The translations under genes were made by a program, and so were the position numbers. A DNA stretch of 64,000 nt from Sarocladium kiliense (taxonomy: Eukaryota; Ascomycota; Sordariomycetes; Hypocreales; Sarocladiaceae). The stretch covers positions 62,001 to 126,000 of the forward strand of contig JAUZTG010000013.1 of NCBI GenBank assembly GCA_030734395.1, written 5' to 3'. The notes beneath the pieces are model-generated. The model ran no database searches. It saw nothing but the letters and a program-made list of their open reading frames with translations, and was not told the origin of the DNA. Every line of letters begins with the position of its first letter. Position 1 is the first letter of the stretch. Below, one piece after another: positions 43,334 to 55,585 of the stretch.

Positions 43334-44724
43334 GCGTAGTGATTGTGGGACATGTTCTGGTTTTTGTCTAACGATGCTTTAGGTTGCCTTGATTGGTGAG
43401 CTATAATACCTTGAATGAAGTTGAGCTTGCATCTGATCTCACGATCTGCCTCGTATCTCACCGATTGAAGCTCCACCACTTGGCTTTTGACAGTCAGGCT
43501 AGTTGCCTTGTCACGATAATGAGGACTTGGCTACTGTAGCCAAAATTAAGCGAATGGCAGCATTAAGTTTATCCATTGTTGTCTATCAAGGTGTCTGGGC
43601 GCATGGCTGGTTCCGGAGGAACCCGAGATGGACCCATCCCTGTGCCGGTAGTTGGATGCAACCCGAGGCGTTTCATAGCGGGATACCCCGTGTCTATATA
43701 AGAAGCGGCGTCAAGCCCCCATGTTTCCCGGGGATGGATCTCCATTCTCAACCTCATTCCTACCATCTTGGTAATTCCTACGAATGTTTCATTGGAAAGA
43801 CGGGATGACTTCCGAGCTGATCTTGATGCGCTGGAGATCCACTTACCACGGGCGGGTGATGGCGAAGCTAGGACGATGACGCAGCGAGTCCAGCACCGTA
43901 TTTACCCAGCGATGAGCCGACGCGCAGGAACCTGAGGCAGCGATGGGTGGCCAGTGGGAAATGGCCTTCGAGGACATGCTCCTTTGCTGCCAATCTTTGG
44001 GGGGCACGTGGGTGGATCAGGGGTGAGATGAGGAGTTGCGCTACGGCCGAGCCTAACGTCAAGTTAGTGCAGCATTTCAGTGAATGTTGCAAACGTTGAG
44101 TGATGAGCCACAGCGGCCACCAACGGCATTTTTGGTGGGAAAGCAGGAACGAGGGAGGTACCAGGCAAAGGAAGATCGCCGTCCCCGATGACGCTCCTGG
44201 CCTTTCGCTGTGCGGTGTTCCTGACTCGGGGAAGGCGCGTTCCTTTTTGGCTGCTCCGCGCCTTCCTCCAACTTGGGCTCCCTCGCGCGCGGCTTCCTCG
44301 GACTGTCTTACCTTGCATTGCTTGATGTCGAGGTGCCTTCCTAAGACTGCCTGGTGTCCTGATACCCCCCGCATCTTTCTTCACCTTATCTCCGGCCTGA
44401 GGCTGCCTCTCACTGGCAATTTCATTTCGCCCTGATCGCTGACTCTTCTCGCATCTACATCAGCCAGTGACACACCTTCGAATCTTTCTGACCTGTCGCT
44501 TGCACATCATCGGCAGCTGGACCCCTGCCGCGCCGCTGCCAACTTCCAAGCCTTTTCCGCAGCCCCTGGTCACCGCATCTCACGGCCCCCCACCACATCT
44601 CGCATATTACCCCATTATCAGATCTCGCTCTTTTTCTCCCTCACCCAGGCCGCCAAATCCCTCCTTCGCCATCCCATAGGTCTCTCGCCTCGCAGTCTCT
44701 GCAGGCGGTCAACAGTCTCTCACA
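43334..44724. other. 1.4 kb intergenic region with a TATA element and CT-rich leader
   Basis: It contains TATATAAG at 43695-43702 on the plus strand, about 1 kb before the CDF transporter ATG, and a pyrimidine-rich block at 44390-44724. The minus strand has overlapping 106-168-codon frames at 43868-44384 with Arg/Ser-rich, low-quality products that I do not accept as genes. A long 5' leader or an unannotated short transcript is possible. Confidence 0.4.
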
Positions 44725-46178
44725 ATGACTCCAGACGGCTCAAACACCATCACTCACCACCCTTCGGTCTTCCAACTCCAGCACATGGATAGGCATCACA
44801 ATGGGTCCAGCACCTCTGTCGAGCACGCACCCTCACCCAGGCCCTCTGATGCCGTTGAACGTCACACTGCACACCCGAATGACGTTGAGGGCCAGGTAAT
44901 TTATGGTCGCAATGTCCGCTTCCCTCGTGTTAGCACCGAGAGCGATCCTTATGGCCTGTCTTCTGCCTACAAGACCGACTCCGACCTGGACCAGATCAAG
45001 GCCAACATTTCTCGCAAGAGGGATGGCGCCGCCGATTCCAACCCCGATTCTCGCAGAGGAAGCATTGCCGCCGCCATTAGCAATGGTGCCAAGGCCAACC
45101 CGCTTACCGGCCCCAAGCGCGATGCCCGCAAGGTCCAGGGCTTCTATGAGAACCAGAACGCCACCATTGAGCGCATGCTCAAGTCTGTCGACGAGCATCG
45201 AGACGAGGCGCGCCAGGAAGCCGGTGATGATCAGTTCAAGTTCCGTGTTGCTATTTACGGTTCTTTCGCGGCAAACATTCTGCTGGCTGTTCTCCAGTTG
45301 TACGCTGCTATTTCCTCCGGCTCGCTTTCTCTGTTCACAACCATGGCCGACTCCATCTTCGACCCCCTCAGCACCCTGACTCTCATCCTGTCAAATCGTG
45401 CTATCAAGCATGTCGATCCTAGACGCTTTCCCGCTGGCAAAGCCCGCCTGGAGACAGTCGGAAACATTGTCTTCTGTTTCCTCATGATCTCCGTCTCGCT
45501 TATCATCATCGCCTTCGCTGCCCAAGAGCTTGCCACCAGCGACGAGGGCAAGGCGTTTCACCTTCCATCCGTCATTGCAGTCTGTTGCGCGTTCTGCTCG
45601 TGAGTCGTCCCTTTCCATGTGCAACTTTAGCACTCGCCTGATGCTAATATGTCTACAGAAAGCTGGCTCTATTCCTCTACTGCTGGGCTATCAAGGACAA
45701 GTACAGCCAGGTGAACATCCTGTGGCAAGACCACCGCAATGATCTTTTCGTCAACAGCTTTGGTATCCTCACCTCTGTTGGTGGCTCCAAGCTAGCTTGG
45801 TGGATCGATCCCATGGGTGCCATCATCCTGTCCGTTGTCATCTCGGCTATTTGGCTGCGAACAGCCTTTGGCGAGTTCCTTTTGCTTGTTGGAGTTGTCT
45901 CCTCTGTCGACACCCAGCAGCTTATCACATACGTCTGCCTCACCCACTCTGACGCCATTCAGGGCATCGACACTGTCCGTGTCTACCACTCAGGCCCGCG
46001 TCTGATCGCCGAGGTTGATATTGTGATGGACCCTGCTGGCACGCTCATGGAGACGCACGATGTTGCCGAGGCGCTACAGATCAAGCTGGAGAGCCTGCCG
46101 GACATCGAGCGTGCTTATGTGCACATTGACTATGAGACCACGCACAAGCCTGAGCATGCGTATAAAAAGGATCTCTAG
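44725..46178 (+). CDS. CDF-family cation transporter, predicted Mn2+ type
   Basis: Cation diffusion facilitator, a proton/metal antiporter of internal membranes. Exon 1 is 44725-45599 and exon 2 is 45659-46178, giving 464 aa. The first 155 residues are cytosolic and disordered. Membrane segments begin near FRVAIYGSFAANILLAVLQL. The TM2 metal site is MADSIFDPLS (Asp near 208 and 212). The TM5 site is WQDHRNDLFVN (Asp near 316 and 320). DxxxD in both helices is the signature of the Mn-CDF subgroup rather than HxxxD of zinc transporters. The cytosolic C-terminal dimer domain contains HSDAIQGIDTVRVYHSGP and ERAYVHIDYE. The substrate assignment is by motif only. Confidence 0.9.
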
Positions 46179-46392
46179 GAAATCTCAAAAGTACATATAC
46201 ACGTGAGGCGGCTTCTTATCTACTCTCAAGTTTTGACTAGCATATATTCGCGTCTGGGGAAGGGCACGGTACGGTATGGTACGGCACATTTGGCATTGAA
46301 GCGCTTTGGAGTCGTTCGGCATAATCACCACTGGAAACAACACAAAAGCTCTAGCAAGTAATTAAACATATTTTCCATCTACCAAGCCCTTC

Positions 46393-48238
46393 TCAAGCCT
46401 TTGAATCATGGGGAATGTTGTTCTTCGATGTCTGGTCCGAGTCTTGCACCGATTCGCCGTCATGAACATCCAACTCCTGTTGATGCTCCTTCTTGATATG
46501 CTCCGGAATCGTCACCTCCTCTTCTTGGAAATACTTGGTATTCTCAACCTTAAATACGGCCAAGCCCAGCAACGCAAAGAACCCAGCGGCATAGAAGCCC
46601 AGAATCACGGAAGACTGGATAATGTACGCCATCTTGCGCGCGTCCACCCCAAAAGCGATAGCCTCACCAACGGAACACCAGCAGCGGAAGGCACCGGCGT
46701 TGTTGGCGGCGTTGCGAGGGTTGTTGGTGAAGCAGCCGAGGAGGAAGAGGCAGATGTATTGCCAGAGGGAAGAGAAGACCCATGTCATGACGAAGAGGAT
46801 GAAGGTGGAGGCGAAGCTGGGGTCGTTCCAGTCGACGGGGTCCGGAGGGTTGGAGCGGTCGTAGCCTTTGGCGACGACGGTTTGCCAGATCTATGGGCTT
46901 GTGGTCAGCGGGACTTGGTCCTTTTCCTCATCAGATGAGGGAGGGTCTGTTGACTTACCCAGGAGGCTACGAGTGGAATGCCGGTGAAGCAGAGGCCGGC
47001 GATGGTGCGAGATCGCCGTTGCACTGGGGAGGATCAGCCATCAGGTTGTGAGCGTTAGGAATGCTATTTGCTTACGCTTGGGGTGGTCAAGGATCCATTG
47101 TAGGATGAAGCCAGTGAAGACTTGGATGACGACCGAGCAGAAGGACAGCAGACTGCGTGCTCGCAGGGTGTTGTGGAAGACATTGATAGAGCCGCAGTAC
47201 ACCAGGAACACCTGTCCAGGCAAGAAAGCAATAGTCTGTCAAAGCAAAGTCAGCAAACCTCACATCCGCAAACATCCCACCATGAAAGAAAAAAGCCTAC
47301 CATAAGCCAAAGCTTCCAATCCGCATACGCCATTGCCGTCCCCTTCAACTCCTCCCAAAACGTCCTCGACTTCAACGCCGCGACATTCGTCCCATCCGGC
47401 CTAATCACCTTATGCGGCGCCGCCAACAAGAACGCCATGGCCGCGCCCACGAAATCCATGGCGATGAAGATGATGTACACGCTGGGTGGCACACCGGCTG
47501 CGACGTTGCGATCGCGGTTGATGATGAGGGGGATGAGGCCGCCGATGGCGGAGCCGATGGATTGGAAGTTGAGGGTGAGTGTTACGAAGGCGCCGCGTTC
47601 GGATTCTTCGGAGTAGGACATTGAGATGTAGCCTTGGGTTACGTAGATGAAGCCGGCGGAGGTCTGGTGGGAGTTTTGTTAGTGAGTGGGTGGGCTTGTT
47701 TGGGGGATCTGGATAGGAGGATGTGTGAGGCTTACGCCGATGCAGACGGCTGCGAAGAGGGGAAAGGCTGCGCTGCCGTGTTGGTCGAAGAACCAGAGAC
47801 TGCCGATGTAGATGATATATCCGAGAACACCGAACTGGAGTAGGGTTCGTTAGTTGACAAGAAGTTTGTGATGCTGAGACTTGCCAGGGGGAGGGGGAGC
47901 GCTCACAAATGCTGTCCAAGCTGGACCAAGTCTGTTCAGAACAGTTCCTCCAAGTAAGGACGAAACGGCGTACACAGCGCAGAGAAGAGCGTTTGCCGTG
48001 TTGATGGTGGAGGCTGAATTTGGCTTGCCGCCTCCTGCGCCGAGGAGGTTGAGGGCTACGTAAAGGCCGCCGGTGAGACCGAGGAGGACACCAATGATGA
48101 AGTTTTGCCTTTTTAGGGTTGTTAACGATGTTTTTCTTGGAGTTGAAGAGGGGAGGGTAATTGAACTTGCCACCAGGGAGTCCGGAGCCTGACGTTTGCT
48201 CGGTGGCCGAGGGCTTTTGCGTTGGAGATGGCTGTCAT
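46393..48238 (-). CDS. UNC93-like MFS membrane transporter
   Basis: Multi-span protein of the fungal UNC93-like/DUF895 group; substrate unknown. Seven exons: 48238-48171, 48108-47907, 47834-47736, 47663-47301, 47235-47076, 47023-46959, 46890-46393, joining to 484 aa. Membrane segments include NFIIGVLLGLTGGLYVALNL, LGYIIYIGSLWFF and TFILFVMTWVFSSLW. MSYSEESERGAFVTLTLNFQ matches a conserved family loop. The first intron fits best as GC-AG (TG|GCAAGT, 48170-48109), giving TPWWQNFIIG; a weaker GT donor three bases upstream would give TPWQN. The C-terminus is acidic. A TATATATA element lies about 105 bases upstream. Confidence 0.85.
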
Positions 48239-49226
48239 GGTTGAGGTGGTAGGCTGAGAAGGCTGGTCTCGATTGTATTGAAAAGAATCTCAAGAAACGG
48301 TTGGTGTAGTTGAACCCTGGGGAAGGCGCCTGGGGTCAGATATATATACCCGCCTTTGGAAGCTCGGATCTCAGCGCTCGTCCCTGCGTCCGGAAAACAA
48401 GCCCCTTATCATGCAAGCAAGGTCCAAGCTGCTCTGGGCTGATCTAGGCAGGTTGCGTGCGTGTAAGTAGGAGTGAATACCTGATGTTTGGTACAGAGTA
48501 TGGGGGTTGAGGTAGGTAAGGCTTGAGATAGCGTGGCAGGGAGAGCTATAGGCGCCAAGGAGCCGCGATACCGAAGGACTGGGGGAGGGGAGAATGACGG
48601 AGATGCGAGCAGGGCAGATGGACCATGCTCAAAAGGCTTATCTCTTTCCCCGTGGGGCTGTTCTGCTTTGATCCTGGTCTGGATAGGTCGTCAACTTGGC
48701 GGTCATCAGGATATCCTGTCAAGCGCCTTGGACCCAGAGCGGTACTGCTCCACGCAGGCGGCACGCGGTTCCAGATCTATAGTGGATAAGGACGTTAGTG
48801 TGCAACTCCAGGGGTTTCCAGGGACAAGAGTGACGAAGATAGGACTCGGCAGGTGAATATCTGGTCAGGCTGCGCCTAGCTCCGAGTGGATGCGCGTTGC
48901 TCCGGTGGGCTGCGCGCTCCTCCGAGGCGATAGCACTTAGACGAGTCGCGAGGTGGGTTGGCGACTCCACAGGGATGGGATAGGGGAGAGCTAAGATGTC
49001 GGCAAAGGCAGTGTGATGCAGGGATCTAAGTAGTAAAATGGATCGAGATGCTCCGATGACGGCATCCGCTATCAATGGTTGGAGGGGGAGGATTTGTTCA
49101 GGGTCTTTGGATGGTGGTAAGGTGGTTGGCTAGCACAGCATTGATTCGGGGTATACCGTTATGCGAGATGGCATCAATTGAACCCGGAGGATGATCTAAT
49201 GACGCTGATTCTAATGGCTGTCCTGC
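48239..49226. other. intergenic region upstream of the UNC93-like gene
   Basis: 988 bases between two minus-strand genes. It carries a TATA element (48343-48350) near the transporter and otherwise only short frames. No supported gene. Confidence 0.45.
48343..48350 (-). promoter_or_regulatory. TATA-type element for the UNC93-like gene
   Basis: TATATATA located 105-112 bases upstream of the transporter ATG on the minus strand, in GC-rich surroundings. Position and composition fit a core promoter element. Confidence 0.5.
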
Positions 49227-50299
49227 TTATACACCTCCAACAATGGTCTCGCCCTTGATCTCGCCAGCCTTGAACTGTCGAGCCATCTCCTCCATCGTCA
49301 CCCACTCGACTCCCTCGTGCGTGTTAATGTACTCAATCAGCTCCTCCTGCATCAATTGAACATGTGCCTTTCCAGACACTTGTGGATGGATCGAAATGCT
49401 AGAAAGGTGAAAATTCAGCGTAATTCCAGACAGACGAAGACAGTCAAGGCCACTCACGGGAAGATGAAGCTATCGTTCTCACGATAGTAATAGTCAAACT
49501 GCCTCTTCCACAGCTTCAACACCACATCCGGATCCACGAAACCCTGCCCAACCTGCCCAACATTCAACGGCGGCCAGTCATCCAAATGCCAATTCGCCGG
49601 GATCTCAACCACCCTCGACGGCTCCAGCTTCGACATGGGCGCCATCCACTCCTCCGCCTTCTTCTTCACGTCCGTCTGGATCACCTTCGGGTTATGTGGA
49701 AGCCAGTACGGCTGGCAGTCGTGGTGCATGAAGGAGTGGTCGTAAACGATGTTGTTCTCTTCGAGGATCTTGACGGTGGATTTGGAGGTGAGCCACGCGG
49801 GGGCGGTCCAGCCGCGGGGAGGTTTTCCGGAGAGGCGGGTAATGACTTCGATGGATTTGGCGAGGACGGCGCGTTCTTGGTCTTCTGTGAGTTCGGAGAC
49901 GAATTCGTGGGTGTAGCCGTGGAGGCCGCTGGGATGGACTAATCAGTATAGCTAACTCAGGCTGGAAGGAAAACGGCTCTTACATCTCATGACCAGCCTC
50001 GCATAGTCTCTTCATAGCTTCGGGAAAGGACTCGGCTGTATGTGCTGGGACGAAGAACGTGGCGGTGATGTTGTACTTGCGCAGCAGCTTGAGGATTCTG
50101 TCGATGCCTGCGCCGCCTCCGAAGATGCCTCGCGAGACATCGGTCATGTCAACATCTGGGCGAGTGCCGCCAGTGTTGATCCTGCAAGATAAGTCAACAT
50201 GAAGTACGCAGAGAGCTGTGATGAGAGAAGATGGACCTACCAACCACTGACGGCATCCCAATCGATGCCATAGCCGCATAGAACCTTCTTCTTCGTCAT
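49227..50299 (-). CDS. polysaccharide deacetylase (NodB/CE4) family protein
   Basis: Predicted metal-dependent amide hydrolase of the CE4 fold, in the subgroup resembling HpPgdA/PuuE proteins; the substrate may be a glycan or another amide. Exons: 50299-50241, 50181-49984, 49928-49458 and 49398-49227, giving 299 aa. Seen: the N-terminal metal-site region CGYGIDWDAVSGW across the first junction, FGGGAGIDRILKLLRKYNIT, TATFFVPAHTAESFP, and the metal-binding HGYTHE. Later WTAPAW, HDCQPYWL and ISIHPQVSG fit the family. There is no signal peptide, so it is probably intracellular, which argues against a wall-chitin role. It diverges from an SDR gene 800 bases away. Confidence 0.87.
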
Positions 50300-51099
50300 T
50301 GTGAGCGTCTTCTTGAGTCTGAGATGTCTCAATTCTGGCCAGTAGAGATGCTAGCAAGGGACGAGAATACAACATCCAACGGCCTTAGCATTTGTCATCC
50401 TGCATGGGCCTGACTATGCGCAGCCATCCCTCCATGTCAGATCCCTTCTGGAGAATATCCCGAAAGTAGCAACAGCCTGAATACAAATGGCCAAGTCTGA
50501 GCATTGTTGGAGCTGGTGCCGCGCTAGGATACACTAGCTGTGACGTTAGACTCGGAGATGGGCGCAGACGTGGAGATGCAGGTCTTGGGGTCCGTTGGCG
50601 ACTGTTGTGGGATCGGAGATGGGCGCCGATAAGGGCGGCATGGGAATGACGGCAGATGTGACGGTTGTTGTTCTGATCCTTATCATCCAGTATCACTGTA
50701 TCGTCTCAAGGGAGATTCTGGGCAATGATAGGATACTGATTTGAGCTATCTCGCGTTGCTATCACAGTTGATGCTCGATCCATCGCTTGTTCATCGGAGG
50801 TTGGGGGCCGCGTGTAAGTGGTACCCCGCTACGGAGCGCCAAGCGAGGGCCGCCAGCAAGGATCAGGTACCGCACTAACGGGGAGGGGGTTGCCTTGCCG
50901 CTTTTACGGGGCTGGTGAGTTGGGGTCATGGGTTGGGGTCGCTATTCCGGGTTTCGACTGAGAATAAGTAGGACAAGATGGGGATTGATGCTCTTGAAAA
51001 GGTAGATCAATACAGCTTCTGTACTCAACAAGCATCCAATTATCTTGTCATCCTATAGCCTCACTCCGACCAGAGACAACCAGAGATACAGCCTCCATC
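50300..51099. promoter_or_regulatory. divergent promoter, deacetylase / SDR
   Basis: 800 bases between two divergent start codons of accessory-type metabolic genes. The centre (50800-50940) is GC-rich. No other gene seen. Confidence 0.45.
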
Positions 51100-52086
51100 A
51101 TGGACAAGTTCAACGCCGATCTCGATGACTACCGCTCCAAGACCGTGCAGAGCATGATCACCCTCGCCGGCAAGGTGATCGCAGTGACTGGTAAGCTGCC
51201 ATATGCAACCTTTTTCATCATCAGGCGTACCATGGTTGCTTACTGAGTGGCAGGCGCCTGCCGTGGCCTTGGACTGGCCATCGCCGTTGGATGTGCCGAG
51301 TTGGGTGCAACTGTCGCCATACTGGACGTGCTTGATGCACCGACGGAGACGCTTGCACAGCTAGAGGCTGAGAACAACATCAAGCTTCACTATTTCCAGT
51401 GAGACTACGCATGGATTGGGAAATGGCTGAGAATGACGCTGACTTTGCCAGCACCGATGTGTCCAGCTATCAGTCTTTGACCGACACGTTCAACTCAATC
51501 GAGGCCAAGTTGGGCGCTGCTGATGGCCTCGTCAACAATGCCGGCATAGGCACTGGAGGGCCCTTTCTCGAATGCAGCAAAGAGACCATTGACAGAATAT
51601 TAGCCATCAATGTAAGTTTCTCAAGAGTCATACTTCCAAATACCATGCTGACAAGCTCTCTAGATGTCTGGAACCATCTACGCAGCTCAAATCGCAGCCC
51701 AACAAATGCAAAAGCACAGCAAAGGCGGCTCAATCATCAACATCTCATCCATCGGCGGCCATGCTGCCATTCCCAAGCAACTTAACGCCATCTACTGCGC
51801 CTCCAAGGGCGCTGTGCTTGGCTTTACTCGATCGCTGGCGGTGGAATTTGCGCCCAAGAACATTCGTGTCAATAGTATCAGTCCCGGCTTCTTCCTGACA
51901 AGATGTACACCAGGTTATATCGAGAAGGACGTGGCAAGACTGGAGTCGTATTTGGACCCTATTCCGATGAAGAGGTTTGCAGATCGGGCGGAGTTGAAGA
52001 GTATGGTTGCGTTCTTGATGACGCCTGCCGCGTCGTATATTACAGGGGAGGATATTGCCGTAGATGGTGGTGTCCTCGCAGCTTAG
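51100..52086 (+). CDS. short-chain dehydrogenase/reductase (classical SDR)
   Basis: NAD(P)-dependent oxidoreductase; best guess a polyol or sugar-alcohol type enzyme. Exons: 51100-51190, 51254-51398, 51452-51611 and 51664-52086, giving 272 aa. The cofactor motif is VTGACRGLGLAIA across the first junction, followed by ILD, NNAG (GLVNNAGIGTGG), the catalytic Ser in IINISSIGG, and YCASK as the YxxxK pair. RVNSISPGFFLT and a C-terminal ITGEDIAVDGG are typical. Introns are 63, 53 and 52 nt. Confidence 0.9.
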
Positions 52087-52588
52087 ACCAATCTTTCCTA
52101 CTTTCACCTCAAGAGTTACGCCCGAAAAGCCCTGCAGCCCGGGCTACTGCCGACAGCACTCTGTATTCCAGCATTCATCAGATATTCAGTGAACCTGAAT
52201 CCAAGCAGGCAAATAAAAGAGCCTGAATGAGAGGAGAGAAACGGACGGCGGGTATGAATGGACCGTAGGGTAAGATACCTGCCCATTTGGGTCTGGGTTC
52301 GTTGCCAGGAGCAACACCACTCCAGGGTGCAGGTGCAGGGTACGACTCCGTTTGCTTACCTGAGCTCACGACAAACACGCGCCAAAGTGCCGAAGTTCCG
52401 TTCATATGTTGTGTTGTGATGATCTCCTATGTATACCAAGTAATCCACGAATTGACATTGGCTTCTTTTCGCCTTGAATCTGTTTTCGAAATTTGCCCAA
52501 AAAGAAGACGTGATCGCGACCGACTGACTATGAGCAGCAGCTCAAGGCAAACAGGCGACTGGCCATCGAGCGCTCCCAGGTGACCAGG
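52087..52588. other. intergenic region upstream of the Mps1-type kinase
   Basis: 502 bases. A short ATG frame (from 52531, beginning MSSSSRQTGDW) ends at 52583 just before the kinase start and could be a uORF or an alternative first exon. Nothing else seen. Confidence 0.35.
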
Positions 52589-55202
52589 ATGACGGCGGAA
52601 CCATATTCACCCACCGGTCGTGGCGGCTACAGGATGTTCTTGAAGAGCAGGACTCCCACAGGACAGGCTTCGAGATGGCTGTCGACTTCCAAGCTCAACG
52701 AGAGCGAACCGCTGCCATCATCACACAACACGACACCAGGAAACACAAATTCACAGCCCCAAGCGCAATCGAGTTCCGACTTGCAACGATACTTCACGAC
52801 TTATGACAGCTCAGACGATGACCTTCTCATACCGTTGGAAATCAGTGCCCTCACCAAGGCCTTGCTGGGCGATGAATCAATTAAACCTGTCCCCAAATAC
52901 CACATGCCAGCTGAGCGGCCGGAATCATCACCAAAGCCAGCATCACCGGCGCTATCCCAAAGCCATGGTCGCAGCCCGGCTCTCAGGTCAAAGATCGTGC
53001 GGATTACTAGAACACCAGGACGTGGGAGCTTCCAAACCGAGTTGCGACGCTCTATATCGGTGTCTACGCCGGAGACACGCTTCGAAAGTAGCAGGACATC
53101 CGCTGAAGGGGAGGAGCATCACAAGGCACACGCTGAGACGGATGTATGGCGACCCAAGCAAGATGAAGATCAGACAGGCGCCAATAGGCAAGGCTCTCGA
53201 GAGCGTATAACCCCATATGCACCAGGGTCATCCCGACGAAGGATCCGCTCAGAAGGGTCGCCTGCCGTAACATCTCAGGCTCCAGGAGCGGATGTCCATA
53301 CCGGCACACCAACGAGTCCTGCTGATAAAGAGCGGGCCGATGCTATTGCTAGTACGGGGATTGCTTCGCGGGATGGCAGCTCGGGCAAGAGACGAGATGT
53401 CGAGCTCCGAGACATAACACGTCCAAGGCGGGTCATCTCAGTCTCTGGAAGTCTTCTTGGTGGTCCAGCTCGTCGAGCCCGACGAAGGCAGATAGAGGAG
53501 GAAGAAGAGGATGCACAGGCACACAGTGAGGTGCTAAATCTGACAGCTCAGGACCCTGAGATTCGGTCTGCTGCCATGAGCCAGAACGCTACGGATCCAT
53601 CAAGCTCGAAACTCCCCAATTCTCCGACGACGGGCAAGCGGGTATCACTGGCCCGCCTCTCAGATAATAATGATCAACGAGCTGCACGCCACAACGACAC
53701 ACCGCACCAAAAGCCCATCTCAACATTAGATGTCCCGTTGGTTCAAGACGAAGAAGCCCAGGCTTCAGCGCCAGTAAGCATCAAGCAAGCCTCAACAAGA
53801 GCCCTCAATGAGGAAGTAGGCAAATCACAAGAGCCATTCGGTCAAGACAAAGGGCCAGTTGCGCAACCGTCCCAGATGCCTTCCGATAGAAGAGCCGTAG
53901 AGGTCGTAAGCCAGAGCATTCCGCCCTCTTCACTGCACTCCCACAAGAAGCCCGCCGTCGAAACCGCTGCAGCCACCCTGTCGATCAAGAAGAAGCAATA
54001 CTTCATAAAGGTCAACGGAAGACCCTACGCGAGAATGGACTGCATTGGCCGAGGAGGCTCGGGCAAAGTATACCGCGTTGGGACAGCAAATGGGACCATG
54101 TTGGCCTTGAAGCGAGTTTCGCTGGCGCATATGGATGAAGTTAGCGAAAAGGGCTTAATGAGGGAGATCGAATTGCTTCAACGACTACGGAGTGTCGAGC
54201 GTGTTATTCAGCTCATAGATCATGAGTTGAACAGAGAAAAGCAGATGCTCTCTCTCGTAAGTATTTTCGCCCTGAATCAATACAGATTCAACTCTTCATC
54301 TAGGAGAACGAGTCTGCTGACACATACAATAGCTCATGGAAGTTGGCCAAGTTGACTTTCACTCTCTCCTCAAGAACCGACAGGGTGAAACCACCCGAAG
54401 CTTCGACATCACCTTCGTGCGATATTACTGGAGAGAGATGCTCGAGTGCGTGCAGGCGATCCATGCGCACGCTGTAGTGCATAGCGATCTCAAACCAGCC
54501 AACTTCGTCCTTGTCAGGGGCCGGCTGAAGCTCATTGACTTTGGAATTGCCAATGCGATCCAGACCGATGTGACGATCAATGTCCATCGTGAGAACATGG
54601 CTGGCACTATCGACTATATGTCACCCGAATCGATGATGGACTCCAACCATTACGCTTTCACGTTAATGCAAAACGGGCTGCCATACATCCCGGCTAATGG
54701 CGCGCCTAGAGTTGTCAAAGTCGGCAAGCCTAGCGACGTATGGAGTTTGGGATGCATCCTATACCAGATGGTCTACGGCATGCCGCCTTTCAGGAAGTTA
54801 GGCGAAGCCCGAAACCGCGTCCAGGCCATTCTCGACTGGTCTCACCACATTGACATCCCTGCGACAACCGAGGATGGGTCCCGCGTACCTTTCGCTTTGT
54901 TACAGACGATGCGACGCTGCCTAAGTCGTGACCAGAAGGACCGTCCTACGTGTGAGATGTTGCTGTCTAGAGCTGATGACTTCCTCTATCCCCAAGAATA
55001 CAACGCAGCGTTCTCTGTATCCGAAGACAGCCAGCATCTGCCTATGACCGAAGAGCTACTCCAGCGTGTTATTCGGAGCATTGAGACGCGCTGCGAGGGA
55101 GGAGTACCTTTGGATGATAAGGCGCTGGCGGCTTGGACCGACGCTTATTGGGCTGGTCTTGAGGAAGAGACACGGACGCTTTGCTGTGGAGGCGCAGGGT
55201 GA
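52589..55202 (+). CDS. MPS1: Mps1/TTK-type spindle checkpoint kinase
   Basis: Dual-specificity kinase controlling the spindle assembly checkpoint and, in yeast, spindle-pole duplication. Exon 1 is 52589-54256 and exon 2 is 54333-55202 (76-nt intron), giving 845 aa. Residues 1-475 are Ser/Arg/Pro-rich and disordered. The kinase domain starts near 482 with IGRGGSGKVYRV and LALKRVS. The catalytic loop is HSDLKPANF, then LIDFGIANAIQ, and the activation segment GTIDYMSPESM, which with VHRENMAGT is characteristic of Mps1/Mph1. The frame is also open slightly upstream through a non-ATG codon; 52589 is the first ATG of the frame. It is a housekeeping gene placed between accessory metabolic genes. Confidence 0.93.
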
Positions 55203-55585
55203 CATGATTACGGTTCCCTCACGGATCAGCTCAAACCCTCAAACGAATGCTCGGATCATCGGATCTATGGAACCAACCCAAGATTGCCAAGTTTTACCCC
55301 GAAAACTATCGAAAAGGGTGTCGACATGCGTGCCTAGCTTCTTTAGCCTCTCTTCGCGTTCCTCCGAGGTGCAGGTATACCCACTCGGACAAAGGCGCAG
55401 TTGTTGGCTTGCCGCAAGTTATTCCCGGACGTTATCAACGAATCTGAGCCATGCCCTCTGAGCAGCAATGGACGCTGTCATATATATGATAAAGAAAAAG
55501 ATGGACCCTGTACATACGCTTCAGCTCAAGCCCAAAACCACCTTGAGTCCAAAGCCACCCTGTCTTGCACGACTATACTGGAATA
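55203..55585. other. intergenic region between kinase and second SDR
   Basis: 383 bases with no supported gene; it should contain the kinase 3' UTR and the promoter of the SDR at 55586. Confidence 0.4.

Noticed and set aside
43868..44384. 106-168-codon minus-strand frames
   Set aside because: Overlapping low-quality Arg/Ser-rich frames in mutually exclusive phases; no domain.
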